Shown: positions 8,608 to 16,823 of the stretch, piece after piece
How positions within the stretch are numbered: the stretch's first letter is position 1
Layout of the letters: each line of letters starts with the position of its first letter
IMG/VR virus record: IMGVR_UViG_3300008106_000016
Coordinates: 1-40,524 of that record
Strand: one strand, 5' to 3'
DNA length: 40,524 nucleotides
DNA from: a virus
Made by a program: the position numbers and the translations under genes
The notes under the pieces: generated by a model
The model's database searches: none
What the model was told of the DNA's origin: nothing
What the model saw: the letters and a program-made list of their open reading frames with translations, nothing else

Positions 8608-9282
8608 TTACAAAGTACGATACATTATAATAATTCTGGTTGCATTCGTTTCGTTACCCAAGATAAATCTTACGTTCTTTGTTATAGATGTATAATACTG
8701 AAGATTCAACAAGTCAGACCAATCAACTATAGCTCCGCCTTTACTTAATTGACATGCTAACAATTCTATATTAGTGTTGTTATCTTTTATAAAATCTCCA
8801 ATTTTTAAAGTACATTGCGTATGAGCTCCATTGCCTACTGGGTTTGTATAACCACCATTATCAACAGTATCCGCATAGCAATAAGATATTGTAGATATAT
8901 TTTCAAGTGATAATATTTTATTGTTTACCACCGCAACAATTGCAGTACCATTGTTAGGTAGATCAATAAAGTTATATGTCTTAATAAACTGAGTAGATTG
9001 TAAAAAACTTGCTTCCGACCATAAAATTTGTGCCTCTAAAATTGTCGTTGTTATATGCTTAAATTTTATAATTTGAGTATTTAGATAGTTTGCAACACCA
9101 TTTATATTTACATTAAATACGTTAGATAGATTAAGATTTACAGAGGAATTTTTTGTAAAAATGCCATGGGGGGCTGTTGTCGTAATTCTAATGGTTAATT
9201 TATCATTTTCATAGATATATTTAACACTACTGATTGTTAGAGTGCTATAAGCTAAAGTTGTAATTGAAAGTTCGGAAAGCAT
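8608..9282 (-). CDS. Putative tail/fibre structural protein
   Basis: A 224-residue, beta-rich, Thr/Asn-rich protein (IRITTTAPHGIF, VVNNKILSLENIS) typical of virion surface proteins in composition. No named family. It lies between two fibre-region genes and ends 1 nt before the start of the long RCC1 fibre, so it may be the fibre connector or base. The AT-rich start has no Shine-Dalgarno. Confidence 0.5.
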   Translation of the reverse strand: MLSELSITTLAYSTLTISSVKYIYENDKLTIRITTTAPHGIFTKNSSVNLNLSNVFNVNINGVANYLNTQIIKFKHITTTILEAQILWSEASFLQSTQFIKTYNFIDLPNNGTAIVAVVNNKILSLENISTISYCYADTVDNGGYTNPVGNGAHTQCTLKIGDFIKDNNTNIELLACQLSKGGAIVDWSDLLNLQYYTSITKNVRFILGNETNATRIIIMYRTL

Positions 9283-9297
9283 ATCAAAAAAAGTATA

Positions 9298-9936
9298 TTA
9301 ATCAATACGAATAATTTTATTTATTTCATTAAATCTATTTTTAAAATATTGTTCAGTATATTGTGCTAAGTCGTTTATGGTGTGTACTTGATTAATTTCG
9401 TTTTGTAAGTTTCTTAATAACTGGGACAACTCAAAACCCTTACTATTCACCAAATCTTTTATCTCAAAAACCTCGCCTACTGTTATTGTTTTGTTCAGCA
9501 ATGCCCCAGTGTCATCATGTAAGATAATAAGGGTCGATATTTTGTATAAAAACCAGTCTTGTTGTTGAGTTTTATAATAATTCCCATCTCGAAGAGTAAA
9601 AAACCAATTATCACTTGAATTATAAAGCTTAAGTAAGGTAGACTGTATTTTGTTTTTAATCTGTTGTATTGTTAGTTTAGGATTTAAACGGAAGTATTCT
9701 TTATTTTTATATATTTCTACATTGTCAATATAGCTTTTAATTTCGTTTTCTAACTCAATAGAAATGTCTACTTGAGTATTATCAGTTATTGTAGTACTAA
9801 TGTCATTAATACCACCATACCAAATATTGTCGTAATCTTGAATGGTATTATTAGGTTCGTATTGATTAAAAAATTCCAAAGGAATGGTTAAATCATTGTT
9901 TATTGTAACTGTGATTTTGTCGGCTCTAAATAACAT
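9298..9936 (-). CDS. Putative tail-region protein, 212 aa
   Basis: A soluble 212-residue protein: a beta-rich N-terminal half and a C-terminal helical, possibly coiled segment (LSQLLRNLQNEINQ, then YFKNRFNEINKI) that could trimerise. Unrecognised. The start is marked by the exact TAATTTATG context. It is co-oriented with the fibre genes, with a 40-nt gap upstream that holds only AT-rich sequence. Confidence 0.5.
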   Translation of the reverse strand: MLFRADKITVTINNDLTIPLEFFNQYEPNNTIQDYDNIWYGGINDISTTITDNTQVDISIELENEIKSYIDNVEIYKNKEYFRLNPKLTIQQIKNKIQSTLLKLYNSSDNWFFTLRDGNYYKTQQQDWFLYKISTLIILHDDTGALLNKTITVGEVFEIKDLVNSKGFELSQLLRNLQNEINQVHTINDLAQYTEQYFKNRFNEINKIIRID

Positions 9937-9976
9937 AAATTAAATTTTAATAAACAATGTTGTTATTAAGAATATT

Positions 9977-10522
9977 TTATAATGTAATCGAAATATCATT
10001 TAATACAAGTTTAATTTTTGTAAGTGCAGTTTGAGTTTTTGCATCTTGTATTAAAGTTTTTAAATCTTGTGCTTGATTATATAAATTAGCAACTGCAAAC
10101 CACAAACTATCACTAATAAGCTGTGCTTGTTGCTCATTAACAATTTTTAAAACCGTATTTTGTGCAATAAATTTCCTAGGAAATAGAATTTGTTTCTCTT
10201 GTGGTAAAGTATTTTCTTTGATAAACTTGTCTATTAAATCCTTGGCGTCGTTTGCATTGTACAATAACAAGACCCCATTCAAAGTAAAACTGGCTCTTTT
10301 TTTTAAATACAAATTGTCAACCTCTAAAATTTTTTGTTGTTTATTGGTTGATAATATAAAAGGTTGTAAATCACTTTCTGTAGGTTGGACTCCTAATTTA
10401 TTTTCATCCCATTTTGCGATAAACACACCATAACCATCATTTTGCAAAACATAGTCTATTAATGGCACTCCACTTAATTGTTTACTTTGTAAATAAATTT
10501 GTATTAAATCATTTGTAATCAT
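9977..10522 (-). CDS. Putative tail-fibre accessory protein (DUF4376-like)
   Basis: A 181-residue protein with a two-domain look. The N-terminal half contains DGYGVFIAKWDENKLGVQPTE (about 29-49), and the C-terminal helical half contains FTLNG, then IVNEQQAQLISDSLWFAVANL (about 130-150). This resembles small accessory or chaperone proteins that follow fibre genes (DUF4376-type), a resemblance by eye only. The start has the exact TAATTTATG context, 3 nt after the upstream fibre gene's stop. Confidence 0.4.
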   Translation of the reverse strand: MITNDLIQIYLQSKQLSGVPLIDYVLQNDGYGVFIAKWDENKLGVQPTESDLQPFILSTNKQQKILEVDNLYLKKRASFTLNGVLLLYNANDAKDLIDKFIKENTLPQEKQILFPRKFIAQNTVLKIVNEQQAQLISDSLWFAVANLYNQAQDLKTLIQDAKTQTALTKIKLVLNDISITL

Positions 10523-10525
10523 AAA

Positions 10526-11509
10526 TTAATTTGATAAACGAATTCCATATAAAAAGGTATTATTAACTCCACCCGCAATTATTGTCGCATTTGCACCATT
10601 TAATAGTGCGTATAATTCAAAATAATCTGTTGTGCCATTTGCATATGCGATTGTTGTATTGCCAAATTTAAGACTACCACCAGAATTAACCATGGTTGCT
10701 TCAGTAATACTTAGTCCATTTTTAACTAAATAAGCTGACGCTGTCAATCCCGTCGGATTACCATTAGGAACTTGTATCCCATAACCAAATAAATACCAAC
10801 CAGCAACTAAAGGTGTAAAACGAGAGGTAGTTGTATTAAAATAATTTAAAACATTTTGTGAAGTATTTGGTAAATTAATTTTAGACAAAACGAGATTGCC
10901 AATTGTTTGATCAATTACATTATTTGCATAAAAATTAATTTTTGAATTTTGCAAAGTTTGGGGTGTTATAGCTTTTGTTGCATCACTACCTACATTAACC
11001 TCCGTTTGTGTTGCCAATGTTACTATACCAGAATTTGCTGTTGTGGCTTGTTTGTTAATATCTCCCAATATTGATAAATCTACAACAAAATGCCACACTT
11101 TCTTCCATTTTGTTGTGTCTGTTAATGGATTATTTAAATTACTTGCAACTAAAGATTTATAAATATGACCACTTGTACTTTTTACAAAAATATCAATATT
11201 GTAAGATAATGTATTATTGTATAAATTTGCATTTAAGTCAGCCCCTGTATTGTAATCAATAACACTTTGATATAAAAAACTGCTTTGATGTAGTTTAACA
11301 AACGTATTCAATCTATACGTTTGGTTTTGTACATAATCTAATGGATTTTGTTGTAAAGAACGCTGTAAGGCTGTGATGGTATAAAACAATCCAGAGAATT
11401 CTTCAACAATAGGTATTTTTACAATAACTGTTGTACCATCAGTTTTTTGCAACTGTGCTTCTATAAGATTCGCTACAAATCCATTGTCGAAATTTTCTTG
11501 TAACTGCAC
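10526..11509 (-). CDS. Tail fibre with C1q-like C-terminal domain; non-ATG start
   Basis: The frame from GTG at 11509 gives 327 residues. It contains the fibre repeat NSGIVTLATQTEVNVGSDA followed by ITPQTLQ (about 155-185). The C terminus is C1q/TNF-like: FTPLVAGWYLFGYGIQV (about 235-251) and TTDYFELYALLNG. The frame stays open 23 codons upstream of the GTG, to a TGA at 11579-11581, with natural-looking residues (ALAKVQKFGGQFCGNPAQ) but no ATG, GTG or TTG. The true start is therefore uncertain: GTG, a rare start codon, or a sequence change that removed an ATG. Confidence 0.65.
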   Translation of the reverse strand: MQLQENFDNGFVANLIEAQLQKTDGTTVIVKIPIVEEFSGLFYTITALQRSLQQNPLDYVQNQTYRLNTFVKLHQSSFLYQSVIDYNTGADLNANLYNNTLSYNIDIFVKSTSGHIYKSLVASNLNNPLTDTTKWKKVWHFVVDLSILGDINKQATTANSGIVTLATQTEVNVGSDATKAITPQTLQNSKINFYANNVIDQTIGNLVLSKINLPNTSQNVLNYFNTTTSRFTPLVAGWYLFGYGIQVPNGNPTGLTASAYLVKNGLSITEATMVNSGGSLKFGNTTIAYANGTTDYFELYALLNGANATIIAGGVNNTFLYGIRLSN

Positions 11510-11574
11510 TAGGTTTGTTGTTTGGGCTGGATTTCCACAAAATTGACCACCAAATTTTTGAACTTTTGCTAAGG

Positions 11575-12342
11575 CTAGTCAGATTCTAAAAAACAACTTA
11601 CTGGCTCACCCGAGCCTAAACCTGAAAAACCCTCATCTTGTTTAAGTATAAAATCTTCAAAAGAGGAATCACTACTAAACATGCTAAACAAAGGTATCTC
11701 GGTAGTAAAAATAATCATCGTACTAACAATATTTTGCGGTATAGGAAGTAATTTTTGTTGTATTACATATTGCATAGTTTTTTGTAATTTAAAATTCACT
11801 AAAAAAAGCATGTCTTCATTATAAGTTGTTTTTATTTTGATATCATTGCCAAATTGATTAAAAATCGCTTCCTCAATAAACTTACCAAAGAATTGAGTAT
11901 TATTTAATATTATTTTAAATTTAATAAGACTTTTAAAGTCTTCATTTGAAATCGCAAAACCACCACTTTGACTACTAAGAGTGGATGTACTAAAAAAAGG
12001 GGGTTGGTATTGTTCTAAATCATTTTTATCTTGAATAAAGAATCCGTTATTTTCAATTGTAATAGGTTCTTGACCAAAAACAAAATACCCAGTATAATCT
12101 ACTGGTGGACTATAACTTAATTCTCGTTTTATACCTACAATATCACCTATTAGATCAAGTTGCCAATCATATTCAACATCATCAATATTTAATAAATTTT
12201 CAAAAAATTGCAACTGTGGTAAAAGTTCTAACACTTGAGTGATAAACAACTCTACGGTTGCTCTTGCATTAGGTTTTTGATTATATTGATAAATTAATTT
12301 ATCTACATAATACTTGATGGATTCCAACACAACATCACTCAT
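11575..12342 (-). CDS. Baseplate-proximal tail protein, gpI/DUF2612-like
   Basis: A 255-residue protein. The segment LDLIGDIVGIKRELSY (about 67-82) matches the LD-x-x-G-x-IVG-x-R signature of DUF2612/P2 gpI-like proteins, which link baseplate J to the fibres. Gene order (baseplate J, this gene, fibre) agrees. The C terminus is acidic and serine-rich (GLGSGEPVSCFLESD). The start context is TTAATTTTATAAATG, with 8 nt between it and the J gene's stop. Confidence 0.6.
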   Translation of the reverse strand: MSDVVLESIKYYVDKLIYQYNQKPNARATVELFITQVLELLPQLQFFENLLNIDDVEYDWQLDLIGDIVGIKRELSYSPPVDYTGYFVFGQEPITIENNGFFIQDKNDLEQYQPPFFSTSTLSSQSGGFAISNEDFKSLIKFKIILNNTQFFGKFIEEAIFNQFGNDIKIKTTYNEDMLFLVNFKLQKTMQYVIQQKLLPIPQNIVSTMIIFTTEIPLFSMFSSDSSFEDFILKQDEGFSGLGSGEPVSCFLESD

Positions 12343-12350
12343 TTATAAAA

Positions 12351-13595
12351 TTAATAATTTAATTCATTTACAATAATATCATCAATTGACAATGAAAATT
12401 TATTGTCAAAATTAGTGGGGGTTAAAAAAGGAAACCAAGTTAAACCATTGTCTTTTGACATTAAAACAGTTGATGGAGTACTTCCGCCACCATTTAAAAC
12501 AATTGCAGTTTGTATAAGATCCATAACTGTTGCCTGATCTACTATAGACCCAATTTGTACCTTAAAATTTTTCACAACATATTCTTTAATACTTAAACTA
12601 GGAAAGGTGTAGTTGGAACGAAGAGGCTTAATATCAAATTTGATCTTAATTGATTCAGCTGTTGGACGGCTAAACTTAATATTTATAGCTTCTTCTGGTT
12701 TAATAATTGTATTACTATTTTTAATAATAATAATTTCTGGTCTAACAATCGTTACTGATATATTTCCATATAATGGATTGTAAGCCCTATATCGATCAAG
12801 AACATTTGCTACTTCATTATTTGTTCCGCCTTCTACAATAGCCCAAATATGTCTTGGCGGTACACCGTTTACAGTTAAAGATAAATCTCGATTTATAAAA
12901 ATTCTTGCATCGCTAACACTATCAACATCGTTTAACAATGCACTGTAAATAGCCTCCTCTATATTATAAGCGTTTTTAAACAAAGATCGCTCCCTTCTTA
13001 ATCTCAATTCAAGATCACTTTCTTCAACAGATCCTATTGATGATTGCACTTGTGTATTTGTAACCGATACAATACCATCAACAACTTGTATAGGCTGAGT
13101 AATAGTACCGACTTGTGTTGTAATTGATCCGTATGTAGAAGCCCTAAAAAGTAAGTCATTATTACCAATTTGTAGTGTTGAATTATTTATAAGATAAAAA
13201 ACATTACCAAACGAGTCTTTAACACCAAAAGCAGTAGCATCAGGATTCAAATAATTATCTTCCAAACCACTTAATGTCAAAATTTTATTTGTTATAACTC
13301 TAACAATTTGCGTTGTAAAAAAACCATTTTTTCTTTGAACATTACTAATATTTGCTAAATTTTCTAAAGCAATTCCTGTAGCGGTGTTAGGATTAAAAAT
13401 ATTCTGCAATGTTACAAATTTTTCCTCTATATCATCAGTTGCTAAACTAAAAATTTCCACAAGATTTCTCAGGGGGGTATTAGGATCTAGATTAATATTA
13501 GAACCGTATATCTCTCTCAGTCTATTTGCAATATTAGTATTTTTGACAGTTAAACTATCTTTTGTAAAACCTTGATCTGTAATTTGTATTGTCAT
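12351..13595 (-). CDS. Baseplate J-like protein
   Basis: 414 residues with the layout of baseplate J (P2 gpJ/Mu gp47) proteins: LREIYGSNINLDPNTPLRNL (about 27-46), the family's entry motif, then NTATGIALENLANISNVQRK (about 71-90), and ESDLELRLRRERSL (about 198-211), where the family has a conserved ELR-R segment. It forms the outer wedge of the contractile-tail baseplate. The ATG overlaps the TGA of the upstream gp46-like gene (ATGA), implying translational coupling. Confidence 0.85.
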   Translation of the reverse strand: MTIQITDQGFTKDSLTVKNTNIANRLREIYGSNINLDPNTPLRNLVEIFSLATDDIEEKFVTLQNIFNPNTATGIALENLANISNVQRKNGFFTTQIVRVITNKILTLSGLEDNYLNPDATAFGVKDSFGNVFYLINNSTLQIGNNDLLFRASTYGSITTQVGTITQPIQVVDGIVSVTNTQVQSSIGSVEESDLELRLRRERSLFKNAYNIEEAIYSALLNDVDSVSDARIFINRDLSLTVNGVPPRHIWAIVEGGTNNEVANVLDRYRAYNPLYGNISVTIVRPEIIIIKNSNTIIKPEEAINIKFSRPTAESIKIKFDIKPLRSNYTFPSLSIKEYVVKNFKVQIGSIVDQATVMDLIQTAIVLNGGGSTPSTVLMSKDNGLTWFPFLTPTNFDNKFSLSIDDIIVNELNY

Positions 13596-13936
13596 AAAGT
13601 AAAATCAATAACGATGTCTTTGTTGATCAAAATTTGTATTATCACAGAACGTCCTAACCGATTATACTTTGCGTTAGTAATTTCTACGTTAGATACATTG
13701 GGAACTTGGTAACATACATCTAATATCTCAGCCTTTAAATTGTCAAAATCATTTTCATTTAATTTATTTGACAAATAAAAATCCCAATTAAGACCAGAGT
13801 TTAAATCAAAAAAACAATTTCCTTTGTGTTCTAAAAGTTTTGTTTTAACATCGGTTTGAATTTGTTCATTCGATCCATCTACTAGTATAATAGGTATAAA
13901 CCAGTCGCCATCTGTAGTAATGCTTGTTGTAGACAT
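13592..13936 (-). CDS. Baseplate wedge protein, gp46/gp25-like
   Basis: A 114-residue protein with KTKLLEHKGNCFFDLNSGLNW (split here as HKGNCFFDLNSGLNW, about 36-50), matching the h-x-GEWFFD-x-x-x-GldW motif of GP46/gp25-like baseplate wedge proteins. A C-terminal pair of strands (SVIIQILINKDIVIDF) follows. The size is typical. Its position directly before baseplate J is the normal order in Mu-like and related myoviruses. It ends in an ATGA overlap with the J gene. Confidence 0.7.
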   Translation of the reverse strand: MSTTSITTDGDWFIPIILVDGSNEQIQTDVKTKLLEHKGNCFFDLNSGLNWDFYLSNKLNENDFDNLKAEILDVCYQVPNVSNVEITNAKYNRLGRSVIIQILINKDIVIDFTL

Positions 13937-13939
13937 AAG

Positions 13940-14683
13940 TTATTTATATAATCCATTTACTTGAACTTGTACCGTTTCAATCAACGGGTTGCCAATAAAA
14001 ATACCGCTTTTCATTATTGTTAATATTGCAGTTAAAATTTCTTTTTGTCCATATAAGTTATTTTTAATTGCTATTAAATTGTCATCTACTTCAACTTTAG
14101 CAAGAGCTGTTTTTAAAGTCGCTTTTGTTTCTTCAATTGCCAAACCGCTTGTAGTATTTTTTAAATCTATCTTAGAACCATCTATTGTTAAACCTACAAG
14201 AGCTGTTTTTAATGTTAATTTATTTTCTTCTAACTGTAAATAGGTATTTTTATACCAAGTTTTTACTGCATTAACCACATACTCATCTAAAGTTTGCGTT
14301 TCTGGTTTAGGTGATAAAATAGAAAAATAACAATCATTTATATGATGCTTTCTAGTGTTAGCGGGTTTTCTTGTATTCCCAGTTTTAAAATAATCATCCT
14401 TATTTCTATCGTCAAAAGACACTACACAAACATCACCGACTTTAATAGGAAATGTCTGACCAGCATCTTGTGTTGCATTGGTTTGTAATGGAACATCGCA
14501 TAAAAATATCTCTTCAAAAGTTTTCTCACCCTTAAAAGGTAGATCGACTAAAGTAATGTTAGCGGTTTGTTTTACAGGATTAAAACTTTTAATAATCCCT
14601 ATTCTATGGCAGTAAAATTCTGCAAAAATTTTATCTTGTATTAATTTATATATATCACTGTCTCGTTCTTGATTATTTATCAT
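13940..14683 (-). CDS. Baseplate spike protein, Gp138/gpV-like OB fold
   Basis: 247 residues. The N-terminal part (about 25-105) has the OB-fold spike pattern of Gp138/gpV proteins: RIGIIKSFNPVKQTANITLV, CDVPLQTNA, PIKVGDVCVVSFDDRNKDDYF. The C-terminal part has alternating short strands (KLTLKTALVGLTIDGSKI) typical of a triple-stranded beta spike. It is encoded by a DNA-level duplication: CAAGAGCTGTTTTTAA occurs at 14101 and again at 14197, 96 nt (32 codons) apart. The protein pierces the outer membrane at the tail tip. The start overlaps the hub gene stop (ATGA). Confidence 0.7.
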   Translation of the reverse strand: MINNQERDSDIYKLIQDKIFAEFYCHRIGIIKSFNPVKQTANITLVDLPFKGEKTFEEIFLCDVPLQTNATQDAGQTFPIKVGDVCVVSFDDRNKDDYFKTGNTRKPANTRKHHINDCYFSILSPKPETQTLDEYVVNAVKTWYKNTYLQLEENKLTLKTALVGLTIDGSKIDLKNTTSGLAIEETKATLKTALAKVEVDDNLIAIKNNLYGQKEILTAILTIMKSGIFIGNPLIETVQVQVNGLYK

Positions 14684-15573
14684 AACAAAGTTCCATCAAA
14701 TTTTTGTAATTTCAAACTTGTTTTACAGCCTTGCGTAGAGCCTGTTTTTGTTATAGTGCCCTGTTCTACAATTTGCAAGACTTTATAGTAGCCATTAAAA
14801 TTAGTGGCATATTTTGAAAATAAATATACTACATCGTATAAATTAATCCTAGGTTCTAAAATTAGATCAATGTCAAGTAAATTCTCAAAACCAACTGGCG
14901 TTGTAATTAATCCATGTGAATCATCAATTGTAAAAACTTTATTTTTATATACAACCATTCCCTTACTTGTTTCTTTAGAAGCAATATTGCTTTTAACTGT
15001 CAATCTTTGCAAATCTGTAGATACATTATTACCTAAAAAGTCCTTAAGTAATTGCAATGTTCTACCTGTAAATGTTGTAGAACGTTTTAATCTTTCTTCA
15101 GCTAATAACTGTATGTCTATATCGCCTTTTTCAAAATCTGTTTTATTTGCCAGATCATTGAAAATAGTAAGGTGGTTAGTACCTTCACTAAAAACTGAGT
15201 TATAACTATTGTTATTAAGGTCGTAACCTTCAACAACACAATGAATAGTAGTTTTAATGTCTGCCTCAGTTTTTATAGTAAAAGCTTCTAAAACATTACC
15301 TCTAAAACGAATATGACTCTCATCATTATACCCACATTCAAAAATAACCCTACGCCAACTACTAAAGTTTGCGCGACTTTTACGCATTAGTTCAATACTA
15401 TCATCGTTTAAACCGTATATTGTAAAAGTTGCTGTGTTGTCACCAATCCCCCTTTGTACTAAAAAATCAACAGTAAATGGATACCTGATGGTTATAACAT
15501 TAGTGAAGTTATTTTTGTTATATTGATATATAAACTTATATCTCAAATTAAACTTTTTACCACTATATTCCAT
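14680..15573 (-). CDS. Baseplate hub protein (gpD/gp27-like)
   Basis: 297 residues from ATG 15573. A GTG at 15612 would add 13 residues but overlap the upstream gene by 50 nt. Features are FLVQRGIGDNTATFTIYGL (about 37-55) and RVIFECGYNDESHIRFRGNV (about 75-94), which is the hub pattern where a conserved GY precedes a RG-x-V strand. The C-terminal LYDVVYLFSKYATNFNGYYKV is usual for hub proteins. It forms the trimeric baseplate hub holding the spike, encoded immediately downstream. Confidence 0.65.
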   Translation of the reverse strand: MEYSGKKFNLRYKFIYQYNKNNFTNVITIRYPFTVDFLVQRGIGDNTATFTIYGLNDDSIELMRKSRANFSSWRRVIFECGYNDESHIRFRGNVLEAFTIKTEADIKTTIHCVVEGYDLNNNSYNSVFSEGTNHLTIFNDLANKTDFEKGDIDIQLLAEERLKRSTTFTGRTLQLLKDFLGNNVSTDLQRLTVKSNIASKETSKGMVVYKNKVFTIDDSHGLITTPVGFENLLDIDLILEPRINLYDVVYLFSKYATNFNGYYKVLQIVEQGTITKTGSTQGCKTSLKLQKFDGTLL

Positions 15574-15949
15574 ATTGATTATATAATTGAGTCTTGAGAG
15601 CCTCCTCTTCACCTATAGAGTAAATATATAACCTCACTCTATCAAGAGTAAAATCGTTAATTTCTTGATCTAAATTACATAAAAAAGGCTCTACTGTATC
15701 TTTTGGATCCGATGGTAAACACAGTAAACCAAAAGGCAATATATTATTATAAGCTCCCAGTAAATTTGTTGCAAAAGATAGTGTTAAACCTTTTCTTATA
15801 AACGATTGATAAGTAATATCAAATATCCATTGTTGTACACTAGAAAAATACTCTAGTGCAATTTCAATTTGTTTGCCATTAAAATCAATTTTCAATATTT
15901 GTTTTGTTTCTAAACCTACTGTATCTATTTGTCTAAATATTGTTTGCAT
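15563..15949 (-). CDS. Putative baseplate plug protein (DUF6983-like)
   Basis: A 128-residue beta-rich protein with the pattern IALEYFSSVQQWIFDITYQ (about 30-48) and TNLLGAYNNILPFGLLCLPSD. This resembles phage baseplate plug proteins in which a W-x-x-DI strand is followed by a LL-G-L turn. It lies between the Dit-like protein and the hub, as expected. It overlaps the hub gene start by 11 nt and is spaced 2 nt from the previous stop. Confidence 0.5.
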   Translation of the reverse strand: MQTIFRQIDTVGLETKQILKIDFNGKQIEIALEYFSSVQQWIFDITYQSFIRKGLTLSFATNLLGAYNNILPFGLLCLPSDPKDTVEPFLCNLDQEINDFTLDRVRLYIYSIGEEEALKTQLYNQYGI

Positions 15950-15951
15950 GT

Positions 15952-16821
15952 TTATTTACCATGTAATAAATAATAAGCAGTTGAACCTTGTTTTTGTACT
16001 GGTTTTCCTTCGGTATTTTGTTGTGTTTTTACACTGCTAGCCTTGCCTTTTGCTCTACCAGCATAATTATTACTAGCACTAATATCAATTTGAGAATATG
16101 CAAAATCAATTTGTCTAAATACCAAGGTAGCCTCAATCATATTTGTTGCTTCCTGAATATTCGTTGCAACAATTGATTTTAACACAATATTGCGAAGATT
16201 TCCACTAGTAAGAGTGTATATATTTAATAAAATACTTTGATTGCGTATAAATGTCAGAAAACTCATTATTTGTTGAGTTCTGGTTTCAAAATCTTTACGA
16301 GGGTTAATTGCATTATAGACATTAAGTAACGTTAAACCTCCATCTATAACACCCTTTACTTTTGAATATAATTTTTCTAGTTTACTTTTGATTGCTAATA
16401 ATTTATTTACTTGAGATTGTGACTTTTTAGGCAAAAAGGTATTTATCATACCAACTGTTGCTGTAATTAAATTAATCATATCTCTGATCTTACTTCCTGA
16501 AACAAAAATATCTCCAAACCTAACATGTAATGTAATTTCCAAAGGTTTATCGTACGAAGCATCAGATACATTTCGACCACTTTCTAAAACATGTTCAGTA
16601 AACATTTTCTCCGCCCTTATTTCTTCGGATATTACTTGATCAAATCTTAAGCCATCAATCTCTGCGGTGTATTTAGAGTTATCAAATACAAGATAACCTT
16701 TTGCTTGTTTTTCAATTGTTGTTAATGTTAAAAAATCTGCCCATTGACCTGTTGCGTCTGGGGTATTATAGTTTTTAATTTTTTTAACAAACGGATTTGA
16801 AGTAATTGAACTAATATTCAT
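15952..16821 (-). CDS. Dit-like baseplate/distal tail protein
   Basis: 289 residues. About 70-100 reads FTEHVLESGRNVSDASYDKP followed by EITLHVRF, matching the conserved E-x-G-x-x-SDH-x-x-x-P-x-x-I segment of Dit-like N-terminal domains. The remainder includes a helical region (VNKLLAIKSKLEKLYSKV) and a C-terminal low-complexity tail. It lies just downstream of the tape measure gene, where it would cap the tail tube and seat the baseplate. The ATG is 2 nt after the tape measure stop. Confidence 0.6.
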   Translation of the reverse strand: MNISSITSNPFVKKIKNYNTPDATGQWADFLTLTTIEKQAKGYLVFDNSKYTAEIDGLRFDQVISEEIRAEKMFTEHVLESGRNVSDASYDKPLEITLHVRFGDIFVSGSKIRDMINLITATVGMINTFLPKKSQSQVNKLLAIKSKLEKLYSKVKGVIDGGLTLLNVYNAINPRKDFETRTQQIMSFLTFIRNQSILLNIYTLTSGNLRNIVLKSIVATNIQEATNMIEATLVFRQIDFAYSQIDISASNNYAGRAKGKASSVKTQQNTEGKPVQKQGSTAYYLLHGK

Positions 16822-16823
16822 AA

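Noticed and set aside
11575-11581. A -1 frameshift joining the DUF2612-like gene to the fibre gene
   Set aside because: The frames are in -1 relation, but only one codon lies between the two stops and the sequence TCT GAC is not slippery.
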